Below are positions 17,084-28,600 of a DNA stretch of 64,000 nt, one piece after another. A program made the position numbers and the translations under genes. This DNA comes from JAWPMT01 sp965267435 (GTDB lineage Bacteria > Bacteroidota > Bacteroidia > Cytophagales > Cyclobacteriaceae). The notes below the pieces were generated by a model, which saw nothing but the letters and a program-made list of their open reading frames with translations, was not told where the DNA came from and ran no database searches. Every line of letters starts with the position of its first letter. Within the stretch, counting starts at the first letter, position 1. The stretch covers positions 2,108,001 through 2,172,000 of the forward strand of contig OZ253960.1 in NCBI GenBank assembly GCA_965267435.1, given 5' to 3'.

Positions 17084-18206
17084 GTCCCGGATTTTGATTT
17101 GCTTTTTCCCTATCCAAATACGCATCCACATCTGGAGGTGGCTCGCTGGCCAACTGCGTCATTAATCGCTCGTACTGCTCCGCCAACTGCTGTCGCAGTT
17201 CTCTGATGTCGGCCTTTTGCACTACCTCGATAGGGTCTTTCACTCGTGCCAATGAAGACACCCGCTCGAGGAGCTTGTCGCGCTCCAATTCCACGGGAAA
17301 GGCTTTGAAGAAAAAAGTGAACTTGCTGGTCACCCCTTCCGCGCCAATCTGAACGTTCACCTCCATGTCCTTCTCCAAGTGGAAGTCGTGCTGCCCTGAC
17401 AGTTGCTCTATACCGAATGGTTCCACCCGGCAAAAGGTGGCATTGCTTCCCTGCCACTCCAACCGCACCAAACTCTCCCGTTGAAAACCGTAAAGATTCT
17501 GGTACTTCGGATGAGAGTCAATCGCTGTAAATTCTTTGGTCCACTCGTTAAAAACCTTGACGCGAAAATCCAGCAGCACATCCCGCGTCAGCTGGACAAA
17601 GACCGTTTTGTACTTCTCGAAACCACGGTCATTAGTCGCCTTAAAAGTCACATACGTGGACTTGTGGACAGGCAACTCAGCCAAACCCCGAAGCGGCACT
17701 TCCTCGTGATCGATGATCTCCAGATGCGTGGCATTCTCCGACGACCAGGTCAGTTCCACGACTTCCCCCCTGTCAACCAGCGGTAGCGAAAAAGACGCTT
17801 GTAATTGGATGTCGGAAGGTTCGGCGAATAGTGCTTGTGCGTCGTCTGGGATAGCATAGTTAGCCTTGAAGTTCGCCAGCGATGTGGTAGACCAATCGCC
17901 GTCTTCCATGACCAACACTTCCCGGAAGTCTCGTATGCAATACTGCAGTGTATCGGTGGCGGCAAAAAACTCCGCCCCTCTGGCACGGAATTGCAGCAAC
18001 TTTTTCAATTGCAGGGGATCCTTTTCAATTAGGTGCCTTTCTTCCTCATCGAGGTGAAAGCGGATGCTAAGGGGGTGCTCATCGGCCGACAAAATGCGTT
18101 GACTGAAGTACAGGTCAGTGATCCAGCCTGAAGAGAATACGAGGTCGTATTGCGCATCTCGGAAAAACTCCGCCACCTCTCTCTTTGTACTCTCTTTCAT
18201 TATCAT
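17070..18206 (-). CDS. Unknown cytosolic protein with Ig-like repeats, eCIS accessory block
   Basis: ATG at 18206 (or 18200, two codons on) gives ~378 residues; the frame also opens at a TTG at 18236 that I do not favour. There is no signal peptide. Two similar segments, VVELTWSSENATHLEIIDHE (~155) and LVRLEWQGSNATFCRVEPFG (~255), follow the V-x-L-x-W-x-x-x-N-A-T pattern of bacterial Ig-like domains. The C-terminus (~310-370) is a charged helix with Glu/Arg heptads (ELRQQLAEQYERLMTQLASE) and an acidic tail. It lies 63 nt after the AAA+ gene and overlaps DUF4407. Ig-like modules in cytosolic eCIS components often decorate particles or bridge proteins; the role here is unknown. Confidence 0.7.
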   Translation of the reverse strand: MIMKESTKREVAEFFRDAQYDLVFSSGWITDLYFSQRILSADEHPLSIRFHLDEEERHLIEKDPLQLKKLLQFRARGAEFFAATDTLQYCIRDFREVLVMEDGDWSTTSLANFKANYAIPDDAQALFAEPSDIQLQASFSLPLVDRGEVVELTWSSENATHLEIIDHEEVPLRGLAELPVHKSTYVTFKATNDRGFEKYKTVFVQLTRDVLLDFRVKVFNEWTKEFTAIDSHPKYQNLYGFQRESLVRLEWQGSNATFCRVEPFGIEQLSGQHDFHLEKDMEVNVQIGAEGVTSKFTFFFKAFPVELERDKLLERVSSLARVKDPIEVVQKADIRELRQQLAEQYERLMTQLASEPPPDVDAYLDREKANQNPGHGAE

Positions 18207-18269
18207 CTTGTGGTTGAACGAGCGAAAATTACCCAAACATCAAATGTAACGCAAGCAGCCATCTCCCCA

Positions 18270-19613
18270 TCAAATCGTTACTCCCTCCTTTGAAAGCTCT
18301 TTTGTAATGGCAGCGATCAGGTCCGAACTCTGCAAGACCTTAACTTTTCGCCTGCTCAATTCCAGGGCACATTGCCTGAGAATATTGGCAATGTTTGCCC
18401 CCGTTAGATCGAATCGCTCAGCCATGGCCATGAAGTCCACCTCACCGGTATCGAAGCTTGAGAAGTAATTCTCAAACAGCTGGATCTTCTGCTCTACTGT
18501 CGGCTTCGGAAAGTGGATCATCGTCTCAAATCGTCGAATGAAGGCCTGATCCATATTGTCCTTCAAATTGGTCGCAAGGATCACAGGACCCGCATAGTTT
18601 TCAATCCGCTGCAGCAGGTACGCCAGCTGCTGATTGGCATGCTGATCGTTGCTGGAACTTACCTTCGTCCTTTTCCCAAACAATGCATCCGCTTCGTCAA
18701 AAAAGAGGATCCATGGCTTGTTTTCGGCAATATCAAAGACATGCGCCAGGTTCTTTTCTGTCTCGCCAATGTACTTAGAAACCATGGACGACAGATCGAT
18801 CCGATACACATCGTAGCCGATGGACTTGCCAACAAGCGTAGCCGTCAATGTCTTACCAGTGCCCGGCGGACCGTGGAACAGCACCCGAAAGCCCGCCTTC
18901 ATGAACCGACTGATCCCGTAATCGTCGACGATGTTCATCCCATTCTTCATCCATTGGATGACGTCATCGAGTTCTTGCTTCAACTGCAATGGAATGACCA
19001 GATCGTCCCACTCGAGAGGCGTCTGAAGTAACCTCGCCGGAAACTGTATATTGAAATCCGGCTTGTAAGGTCTGCTCAGCAAGAAATACGTCAGGTATTC
19101 CTTTGATAGTTTGATGGCGCCATTCAAAAGGGGCTCATCATTGGCGACATTGTCCAGAAAAAGGATATTGAGCTGGCGGAAGGGGTGATCTTTTGAGAAA
19201 TACTCGAAAAGGTGGAAACGTCGAGCGAGGTCATTGCCTGCGATCAGAAATGACAGCGTCTCCCCTGTCGGAATAAAGCCCGAGTGTTGATGGCCCGTGA
19301 GCCCACCAAACTCCGTAAAAGTCTTATCAAAGTTCTTGTTCTTCGCAAAGAAGATATCGAAGATCTTGGGCTTCACGTGGATGGCCACCGCGGTCGCCAA
19401 TACAATGCGCTCTTCGATGCCCAGCTCTAGTGACCGAATGGTCTCCGTGTAGAAGGACTCCCCCTCCAACTCTGGTGGAGCAATTGGGATGTCTTTCTCC
19501 TCATCGCCCTGCGCTTTGAAGTACACCTCGATGCGCCAATTGATGACTTCCGTCAGCCACCTCAGCTCCCGATCGATCGACTCAGCGCTCGGCTTTATAG
19601 ACTCGTTTTCCAT
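18270..19613 (-). CDS. AAA+ ATPase of the eCIS (Afp15-like)
   Basis: ATG at 19613 (MENESIKPSA, 447 residues), overlapping the tape-measure stop by 19 nt; the frame is open 36 codons further upstream. The C-terminal half is a classical AAA+ module: Walker A GPPGTGKT at 247-254, Walker B ILFFDEADALF at ~301-311, a sensor-type ATN (ILATNLKDNMD) and arginine fingers in AFIRRFETMIHFP. The N-terminal ~200 residues are eCIS-type and unrelated to known substrates. In Afp/PVC this ATPase is needed for assembly or cargo loading. Gene order, directly after the tape measure, is the same as in many eCIS loci. Confidence 0.93.
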   Translation of the reverse strand: MENESIKPSAESIDRELRWLTEVINWRIEVYFKAQGDEEKDIPIAPPELEGESFYTETIRSLELGIEERIVLATAVAIHVKPKIFDIFFAKNKNFDKTFTEFGGLTGHQHSGFIPTGETLSFLIAGNDLARRFHLFEYFSKDHPFRQLNILFLDNVANDEPLLNGAIKLSKEYLTYFLLSRPYKPDFNIQFPARLLQTPLEWDDLVIPLQLKQELDDVIQWMKNGMNIVDDYGISRFMKAGFRVLFHGPPGTGKTLTATLVGKSIGYDVYRIDLSSMVSKYIGETEKNLAHVFDIAENKPWILFFDEADALFGKRTKVSSSNDQHANQQLAYLLQRIENYAGPVILATNLKDNMDQAFIRRFETMIHFPKPTVEQKIQLFENYFSSFDTGEVDFMAMAERFDLTGANIANILRQCALELSRRKVKVLQSSDLIAAITKELSKEGVTI

Positions 19614-22600
19614 TCTACTGTCACTCTTTTCTCCATCCACGGATACTTTACCAATCGGAAGTTCCACGGAATATTGTCCATCAAGATGTCTTGTGTTTTG
19701 CGGTCCACTGTCAATTCCCAACGGTCATCCATTTCCCGCAGGACGCCGGGCCGTTGCAAAAACGTTTCCCGAATGGCCTCGGGTGAGGAACTCTTCAATT
19801 TAGGCCAGTTCTGTATGAATCCCTGCCATAGGCTTTCGGTGACTTCCTTCTCCTGCTCGGTCAGCTCAATACTCTGGGGTACAGGTGTTGTCACGGGCAA
19901 CCCGCAGAGTATCTTATTGAAGACTAGCAAATACTCTTCCGCAGAGGACTCTCCTGTCGCCAAATAATGCAGCAAGAGCACACCACGTTTAGCGGTTTCC
20001 TCACTCTTAAAGTCATTTCCCTCCACCAGTTCCAGCATCTCGAAGTACTTCATCAGGTAGGGGTTAAACAGCACCAGTCCAGAATAAGGGCATTGGTATC
20101 CTTCCGTCGATCCCGGCAACGCCTGTTCTTCTTCATCAGCCTTCTCAAAGCGCGCCATCGCCGTGGCTATTGCCTCCCTGATCTCTCCCTGACCTTTCCA
20201 CTCCTCAATGATCCACTGGCGACTGCGAATGAGTTTAAATATAAATGCGGGATCTACCCTCAGACGGATGTTTCGGAAAAGCGTATCGACAAATCGATCA
20301 ATACTACGTACCCGGGTCTGGATGACCAATTCAAATAGGGACAGGTAGATGAGCATACGGATCCGTTCCATTGTCAGCTCTGGGAACACATATCGTATGA
20401 CGTCTTGAATAGGCAACCAAGCTTCCAGGACCTCGGGTGTGATACCGAGGGCCTCCAGCACTTTCCTCACCATTTTCTCATCTTCCCTACGCAGGAATTG
20501 CTCCACATGCCTCCTATCACTGAACACGCGGCGCATGATGTCTGCTAATTCATTGGGGTGGTCCCGAAGGAAAGCCTCGAAATGTTCCATCAGCTGGGCT
20601 CTGGTGCTGATATCCGATGCCGGTGGCAGCGAGCCATAATAAAAGAAGTGTGAGAGCACCTCTCCCACTCCCATTTCTGCAGGTACTTGCAGCGAAACCG
20701 GCCCCATGCCAGGTAACTCCGGAGAGAGGTTGTCCAAAATATCCAACAGCACGTTGAATCGTGGCTGCCCTTTCTGAACACGCTCCGAACTGATCTCCTT
20801 CAGGTCTTTGATCAAGTCCTCAGTGGTGTAGCTCGAATGGTCCGCCATGGTCGCGAGGAATATTTGCAGGAGGCCTCCAGCATCACTTGGTCGCATACGT
20901 TGCAACAAGAAATAGATCCTTGCCAGTGTCCTAGGCTCGAAGGTGTACCCGACCTTTTCGGCCCATATCCCCAACGCGGCCGTGACGGTCACCAAAAACC
21001 CACCAAGGGATGACTGTACTGGCATCGCCCACCTTTGAAAATTCGCCATCGGTGATGGCTCCAAAAGGAAGAGCAGGAGTCTTTCGCCTGCTTTGGTATC
21101 ATTGAGCTGAGAGGCCACCAATTCCGCTGGCATCTCCAGGATCTCCCGCCGAAGTTGCTCCTGGTATTCAGAAGCAGACGATGGTTTTTTCCCGTCAGGG
21201 AATGTGACCCACCAGGGAATCCGTTGTTCCTTCAGGGCATACGCCAATGCGTCGAGTAGTCCGGTGAGACCCTGCTCCATGGGCACTTGAAATTCCTCCA
21301 CCATTTCCGGTGTGCTTTGAAGCTCCAACCTCGTCGGGGCCAAGGGCTCCACCGAATAGTTATCCAGCACCTCGAACAAATGACTTTGCAACTCTGGACT
21401 CGCGAAAGTTTCCTTTTCCTGTACCAAACGGGCCCAAATTCTTGGTGCCAATCCACTGCGCTCCAAAAGCCTCGAAGCCAAGCGCTCAGCGGCCACCTTC
21501 TTGTCTGTGACATCCCGAACCAGCAATTGCACCATCACAACCTGAAACTGGTAGTCCATTCGCAATCGCTCCGAAGCCATCAGTGCGGAAGACTCCATGA
21601 GCTCGTCCAGGTCCTTCCCCATCGACTTCAGGTACACCATCGAGTCGACCGAGCCTATCAGTTGATCGAATTGCGCAGGCCCCACCATTTCCACCAACCG
21701 AAGGATCGCCACCTCTTTTTCTGACAGTGTGCGAAGTACCTTTCTCAGGGATGCGGGATCTTCCTGCAAGAGAATTTCGACCACATCGATTGGGGCGATT
21801 TCCTTCCAGACATCGCCTTCTAGTTTTTTTCCTGTCTGCAAGAAATAGCTCAGATACTCGGATGTGTGGTATCCACCCAGCAAATCATCACTGGCAATCA
21901 TTCTGCGAACAATGACATTGGGCAAGACCGTAGCGATGGATAGCTGATCCTCCAGTTTTGCAACCAAAGGAAAGGCTTCCTGAAAAGCCTCCCTGGATTG
22001 GTCACCTCTCAAGAGATCGGCAATCTGTAAGGGTACCAGGCCTGTTGCTCTCACGAAAGTCCGGGCAAGTTTTTGAATGACTGCTGATTCCTCAGACGAG
22101 GGCCTCTCACGCATTTGCCAGAGATCAATATTGGATTCCTGCACAAGTCTTTGTCTGATCGTAGAGTGAAATTTCGATTGCTCAAGGGCGACCAACAACT
22201 CTTCGCGCAACGCCTTCCACTGTGCATGTAGGATTTCCGAGCGAGACATGAAATGCTCCCGCCGATCTGCACTGAGTGTTGAGAACAAACGCCGAACAGC
22301 CGTCTCCTCTCTCCTGTCCCTCATGAGGTCTTCTAATTCATCGGGATGTTGGTCCAGCAGCCAGCTTGTCACCTCACTGATGGTCCTGGCCCCGAAGGTT
22401 TCTTCCAAACGCCATGCTCCATCATCAAGAAAATCATGCAAAGACTCACGCACCACTTGCACATCGGGCATTGGTTCGGTAGACCGTGGACCTTCCAACT
22501 CAATCGTGAAGGCGATGATTATCCTGTCAATTAAAGACCATGAAATCGGATATGCTTCTCGACCCTGATACAATGTGGATAGCAACTCCCCATACAATGG

Positions 22601-25600
22601 AGTGCGCAAGTCGGTCGATTGGTAGCTGGGCTTGCTCTCTTGAAAGAATAGGATTTCAAATACCGATTGTTGTACAGCGACCCTCTGTGTGGTGAAATTT
22701 GAACCTATAAGGACTAAAGCTGCTTCTATTAGGGCCTCTCTAGCAGCCTCATCCCATTGAGAAGAAGGGATCTTCACTTCTTGATTCGCGTCCTGCAATT
22801 CCGCCAGCAAATCCCGAACACCCTCATACTGGAATGGGGCGGCAGCTCGGATGAAACTCAGGATTTCGTCACCGTCCAATGTATTCAGCACCAGGCGCCA
22901 GGCGTCTGTCTTTAGCTGTTGGCGAAGGACAAAAGCAGCATCCAACACCCCCTGATCAATGGCGGCGAGCACCGTTTTGGCAACATCTTCCTCCTCTTCG
23001 AGTCCCCTCGATTCGCGAGTGCCTTCGAAATCCGCCAGCAACTCCTTGATGACACCTTCGACCGTCGAAATGACTTCAGGGTGCCATTTCCTCAGAACTG
23101 AGATGGCCGTTCCCGTGTCATCCACCCGCTGTATTTCTGACAGTCGAGCATAGCCCTGTTGATCGGCATAGGTCTGGAGGAAGGATTCGAGAAAGACTTG
23201 TCTCTCGATGGCGGAGGCGGCTGAAATGATCATCTCGCCTAACGCCAATAACATGGGATGATCGATTCCCTTCGTCAGCTGCCAGTGACTACTAAATTCC
23301 TTTCTAAGCTCTTTGAAATGCTCAATGGCCACGCGATCGGGGAATACCATACTGAGCATGGACAAAACGTCTTCCGCGGGCAATAGACCCACTAATCTTG
23401 TTCGGAAAGCGGCCTGCTCAAATCCTTCTGACACAAAGTTCAAAGCCAGGGGTTGCTTCTCCTGCAGCCACTTCTCCATCACCTCCGAAGGACTAATTGG
23501 CAGTTGCCAAACACCCGTGGAGAGATAGGCCTGCAACGCCTGAAAATGATCCTCACCTATCTCCGCAGGTGTGAGGCCCGGGTCCTTTGGCGCGGAAGTG
23601 GCAGCAAGATCCAAACTAGTGCTAGGTGGCTGAGCTTTGAGCCAATCCTTGAATTGGCCCTTGACCGTATCACTCCGAAAGTCTGGCTGCTGGTCCCATG
23701 CTTGTAACCAACTCGCCGAAGACACCGGCCACGACCGAAAGACCTCCGCCATGGCATCTTTCATGATCGTCGGACCACTCTTCCCAGTTGCCAGCAACGC
23801 CTTCACAATGTCTATTTCCACGTCATTCTGCATGAGTCTCGCTCGCGCAGGCCCTAACGGAGTAGATCGAACCATCTCTCGGAAATCCGCAAGAAAATCC
23901 TGCATCTCCTGAAATCTCTTGCCGGGTCCTGGAAACAACTGCCGATAGCGGAGAACATCGACTAGTGAGAGAAGTCTATGCAGTGGCCCTGGTTGATCTC
24001 GCAATGCCAACAGCAACGATGTAACGCTTTCCCGTGCTCGTTGTACGAGATCATGCCATTCCGCAGCCAGCGTATGGCGATGGACGATGGGCGCTGGCAA
24101 CAGCCCCGTCTGTAAATAGGATTGTAATGCATGGAGTCTGGCAGCCACTGCTTTGGTGCTCTCCTCCTCTACTGTTGTGTCCAAAGTCGGTCTTAGCTCC
24201 GCTAAAGTATCATATGCCGCCAGGTCTGCGTCCAATTCAGTAGCTGTCGGAAAAACCGGCCTTTCGATACTGACCTCCGATTTCGGCGGTGACTCTATGC
24301 CCTCCTCACTGCCCTTCTTTACCACAGTGAGGCGTCCTGCCTGATCACGGTGAATATACTGGGCCAGCAATGGGAAGTCAACAGGGTAGCTGTCGGCGGC
24401 CATGGCCTTGAACCAACGATCACCCATGGGGCGTGAATAGAAGTCGTCACTGGAGTAATACGACTGTACTTTTTCAAAGAAGAACTGTGAAACGGCCACC
24501 CTGAACAATGACTCCGACCGAACGGAAAAACGAGTCCCCAACAACTCATGAATGGCTGCGAGTACCGCAGTGCGTTTGCGTGCCTCTCGATGTGTAGCGG
24601 AATCCTGCAAGACAGCATTGGCTTGATCCAATTCCCTAACCAGCGCATCAAGTGGACGCGCCAGTAATGGACTGATGGCATTTATAACCACCATCAATTC
24701 CTGCGATGACAACGGCTGCAAAACCCTGTCCCATGTAGAGCGATTGTAAGGGATCGATGACACCGCACTTCGCGTCAACCGACCTTGCCGCACCATCCTC
24801 ACTACCAGCTCACGAATCGATTGATCCGTCATAGAAAAAGCTTCGTGTGTCGGCAGTGCAAGGAGGAGGTTTCTCAGCGTTTCTTCGTCTGCAGGTGCCT
24901 GAAGTCGGCTTTTCTCCAGGATGTCCCGTTGATCGGTAATCTTCTCTTCCCCAAGGAACCCCATAATAACCAACTCCAGTACAGTGTCTACATGCGCGCG
25001 AAACCGCGACTGTACCAGCAAATGGACGGCCTGACCCAATGCTTGTCTTATACGCTCGTCCTTCTGGCTCTCTGACCATCCAAGGTCTGCCCCCAACATA
25101 TCCAACTGGGACATCACAGCCGTCAACGGCACAGCAATCGCCGGACTCAACGCCGATATCACGTCGAGCATCTGATCCGAGCCTATTGGATCAAGCAATC
25201 GATCGAGCGATCTGGACGAATAAGGAACGTCGACAAATAGCGTACTCCTGAGACTGCCCTGCTTCGTCATCCTCGTGATGAGCGTCCTAATGAATTGGGA
25301 TGTGACAATGTGCTCCTCGATACCCGGGAGGTCCAGTAGCAAGCTCTTGAGCAATTCTTCATCGGTGGACAGCATTGCCAACCCACTGATTTCCCGAAGA
25401 TCCTCTGCTGCGATCAAGTGTTCGTCCGCCAGAAATGAGGTGACAATGGTTTCGAACAGCCGGTCTTTACTGACAGTGAACCGGCTTCGCACTACCAGGT
25501 GAATAGCTGCTGCCAGCGCTTCCTTTTTTCTTGTGGTTCTAAAACCAGTGGACCACTGTTGGACAGCGCCCATTTTCTCAAGACGACCAAAGAGAGATGT

Positions 25601-28600
25601 CAATGGGCCCTTGAGTGATGGGCTTAGTGCATTGAGCATACCTGACAGCTGGTCGTCAGAGAGCGGCCCTAGCAATCTTCGCCACGAACCTTCAGTGTAG
25701 ACTACTCCCGATACTAATGATCGGGAAAAGCTACCTTCCCGCATCATACGAGATACTATAGACCTGATGGCCTCAGATGTTGCAAGCCGCCGATCGCTCG
25801 TTGGTGATTGGAGAAAGGACTTGAGCATCTCCGGGTCGGTCACTTCCTCCAGGCGCTCCAACTCTTTGAGTCCAAGGCCAGCTACCGGGCCTTTGTCCGC
25901 CAGATATTCTTCAGCAATCGACTCTAGGAGCTCCTCGGAGCTTACGGAAAACCTCGTTCGTACCAAATGGTGAACGGCGGCGCTTAATGAGACTTGTCGA
26001 CGTGCGGCTTTGACATCTTCAGACCACTGCAACTGTGTTGTCGCCTTTTCCAGCCGCTGCACGAGTGATGCCACAGAATCCGCAACAGCGGGCTCCAGCG
26101 CCTTGATGATCTGCATCACCTGATCGGGAGATTGTGTTTCAAGCAGGCGACCCCACGATTTTTCCTTGTAGGGCAAAGTGGCCACAAGAGCTCTCGTCAG
26201 CCTCCCCCCTTTGATCATGCGGGCTACGAGCGAACGAATGGCCTGCCTCGTGTTGGGATAATTCTTGCTCGTCGGTAAGTCTAGCAGAAGCGCCCTCAGC
26301 GCGGCCTCATCCGAAGCCACCTCTATACTTCCGACATCCCTGAATCCCAGTCTTGCGATCAATTGCTCGTCGCCGAGGAATTCACGGATCATCAACTCCA
26401 TCAATTCGGCTTGTGTGGCCCGAAATCCGGATTGCAAAAGCAAACGAATAGCTGCGACCAAAGCCGCTTTCTTTCGTTGCGATTTCTGGTTGACCGACCA
26501 GCCCAAGCTCGCTGCTACCTCATCCAGCCTTGAAAGAAGCGCTGCAGCCGCAACACCCATGGAGGGGAAAAGCGCCGCCAGTAAGTCCAGACATTGATCA
26601 CCTGTCAAGGCCTCCAATATGCGGTCCCATGCTCTCTGGGAATAGGGAAAAGAGGAAATGAAGGCCCGGGTCAGGACACCTCGTCTCGTCATCCTAGATA
26701 TGAGGGATCTAATGAACTGAGGTGTTGCGGGATATTCCGACCCACCTGGCCTTTCCTCTAGAAGGAGACGCAGCAACTCCTCATCGCTCAAAATGCCAAA
26801 ACGACTCAGTTCCTGCAGATCCTCTTGAGCGATCAATTTCTCATCCCCCAGGAACTCCTTCACGATAGAGTCGAGCAGCCTCTCTGTACTGATCGAGAAC
26901 CGAGATTGCACAAGCAAGTGAATGGCTCTTTGCAATGCGGCATCCTTTCGGCTCGCCTTCAACTGAGCCGTCCAATGCATCCCGGTACTCATCCTATCCA
27001 GTTGGAATAGTAGTGACGTCAAAGGGCCAGCCAAGGAGGGACTGAGAGCCGTGATCATATCGATCAGACCATCTGTGCCCATTGGTGCCAATACACGACC
27101 CCAGGAAGCCTCTCGATAAGAGAGGCCCAGGACATAAGACTTAGTGAGCGTGCCTCTACCCAGCACCCGATCCAGCAAGGAAGCGATCGATCGTGTGTCG
27201 TAAGCAGTCGCCTCTTCAGGTAGACTTGTCAGTAAAACAGTTAGGGCATGTTCATCCGAGATGGCCAACCCCCTGTCTTCTGGTTCCCCCAGGTAATGAT
27301 CGGGAGGTCGATGATCCCCGAAGAACACGAGCACCATCAATTCTATCAGGGCATCTGGGGCCGCCGTGAATCGCGTACGGATCAAACGAAGAATAACAGT
27401 CCGTAACCCAGCCTCAATCTGCGCGGCCAAATGTCTTGCGCTCCACTGCATACCGGCTACTGCCTCCTCCAATAATGGGAGGAGTCCTCGCAATCGTGCT
27501 GCTACTATTGGGTTGAGCGCAGCCAGCAAACTGAGCAATTGCTTTTGAGACAGTGCCTGAAGTAGGAGTCTCCACGAAGATTCCCGAAAAGGCAAGCCCA
27601 TTAGGAAGTCCGGATCTATTGTGCCTGTCTCAAGCAATCGTGTGATAAGATCCCTGACAGCCTTCTTATCTGATAGCTGCGATTGTCCTTGCGTGAGCAT
27701 CGCCACGAGCTGCTGCCTGTCCTCTGACATCTCAAGCAAAGCCCTCTGCTGAAACAGCCAGCGCTGAGAAGGAGAAAGGACCTCGAGAGGTGACACCCCG
27801 CCTAAAGTCCTTCTTTCGAGGTATCCTCTGATGTGATCCTGGAGGACTGCAATAACATCTGGTTCCTCGATTGAACTCAATTGCAGAAGCACTCGCTTGA
27901 GGTCATTTGCTGACCACCCCTCTATCAAGATAGTGAGTGCCTCTTCGAATATCTCAAATCGTTGTAATGCTGGTTGAAGTCGATCACTCAATGCGAACAA
28001 TACTTTCAAATCGCTCAGCGACAGCGTACTCCCAAGACGTCGGCGGAACTCGTCATCCCCTAGGGCGTCGATCAGTTGTTCCATCACGCCAGCCAACTTT
28101 GGCTTCGATAACTTCCTCAGCTGCCGCAATGTGGAAGACCACGATGATGATATGCCTGCTAGCAGTTCCATGGCACTGAGGACAGCTAAGTCTGTGGCAT
28201 CTGCAGTACCTTTCGACAACTCCACCAACTGTGCCCATGTAGGTTCCGTTACCTGTTCCTCCAAACGGACCTTCAATTTTTCTTTTTGGATTGCGCGGGA
28301 TATCAGCTGACGCGCCCTGGCAGGCTCACGGGCAATGATCCTCGCCATGACCTGATCAAAACGCAGCCCCCGCTCAACGAAATAGTCTGAGTATCCAGTC
28401 TCAAGAAAGATCAATATATGGTCCCATTCATCATAGATGTAATCTCCTGTGGGCTTGGTTCTGATGCCGTCCCAGCCTTTTGGTAGTGTGACCAAATTTG
28501 TGGCCAGGTAGTCTTCCAATTGACGCTTGACACTCGTATCAAACTCCTGCAAACTCAACGATCCCAAATTCAGCTCGATACGATCGAAGACAACATCTTC

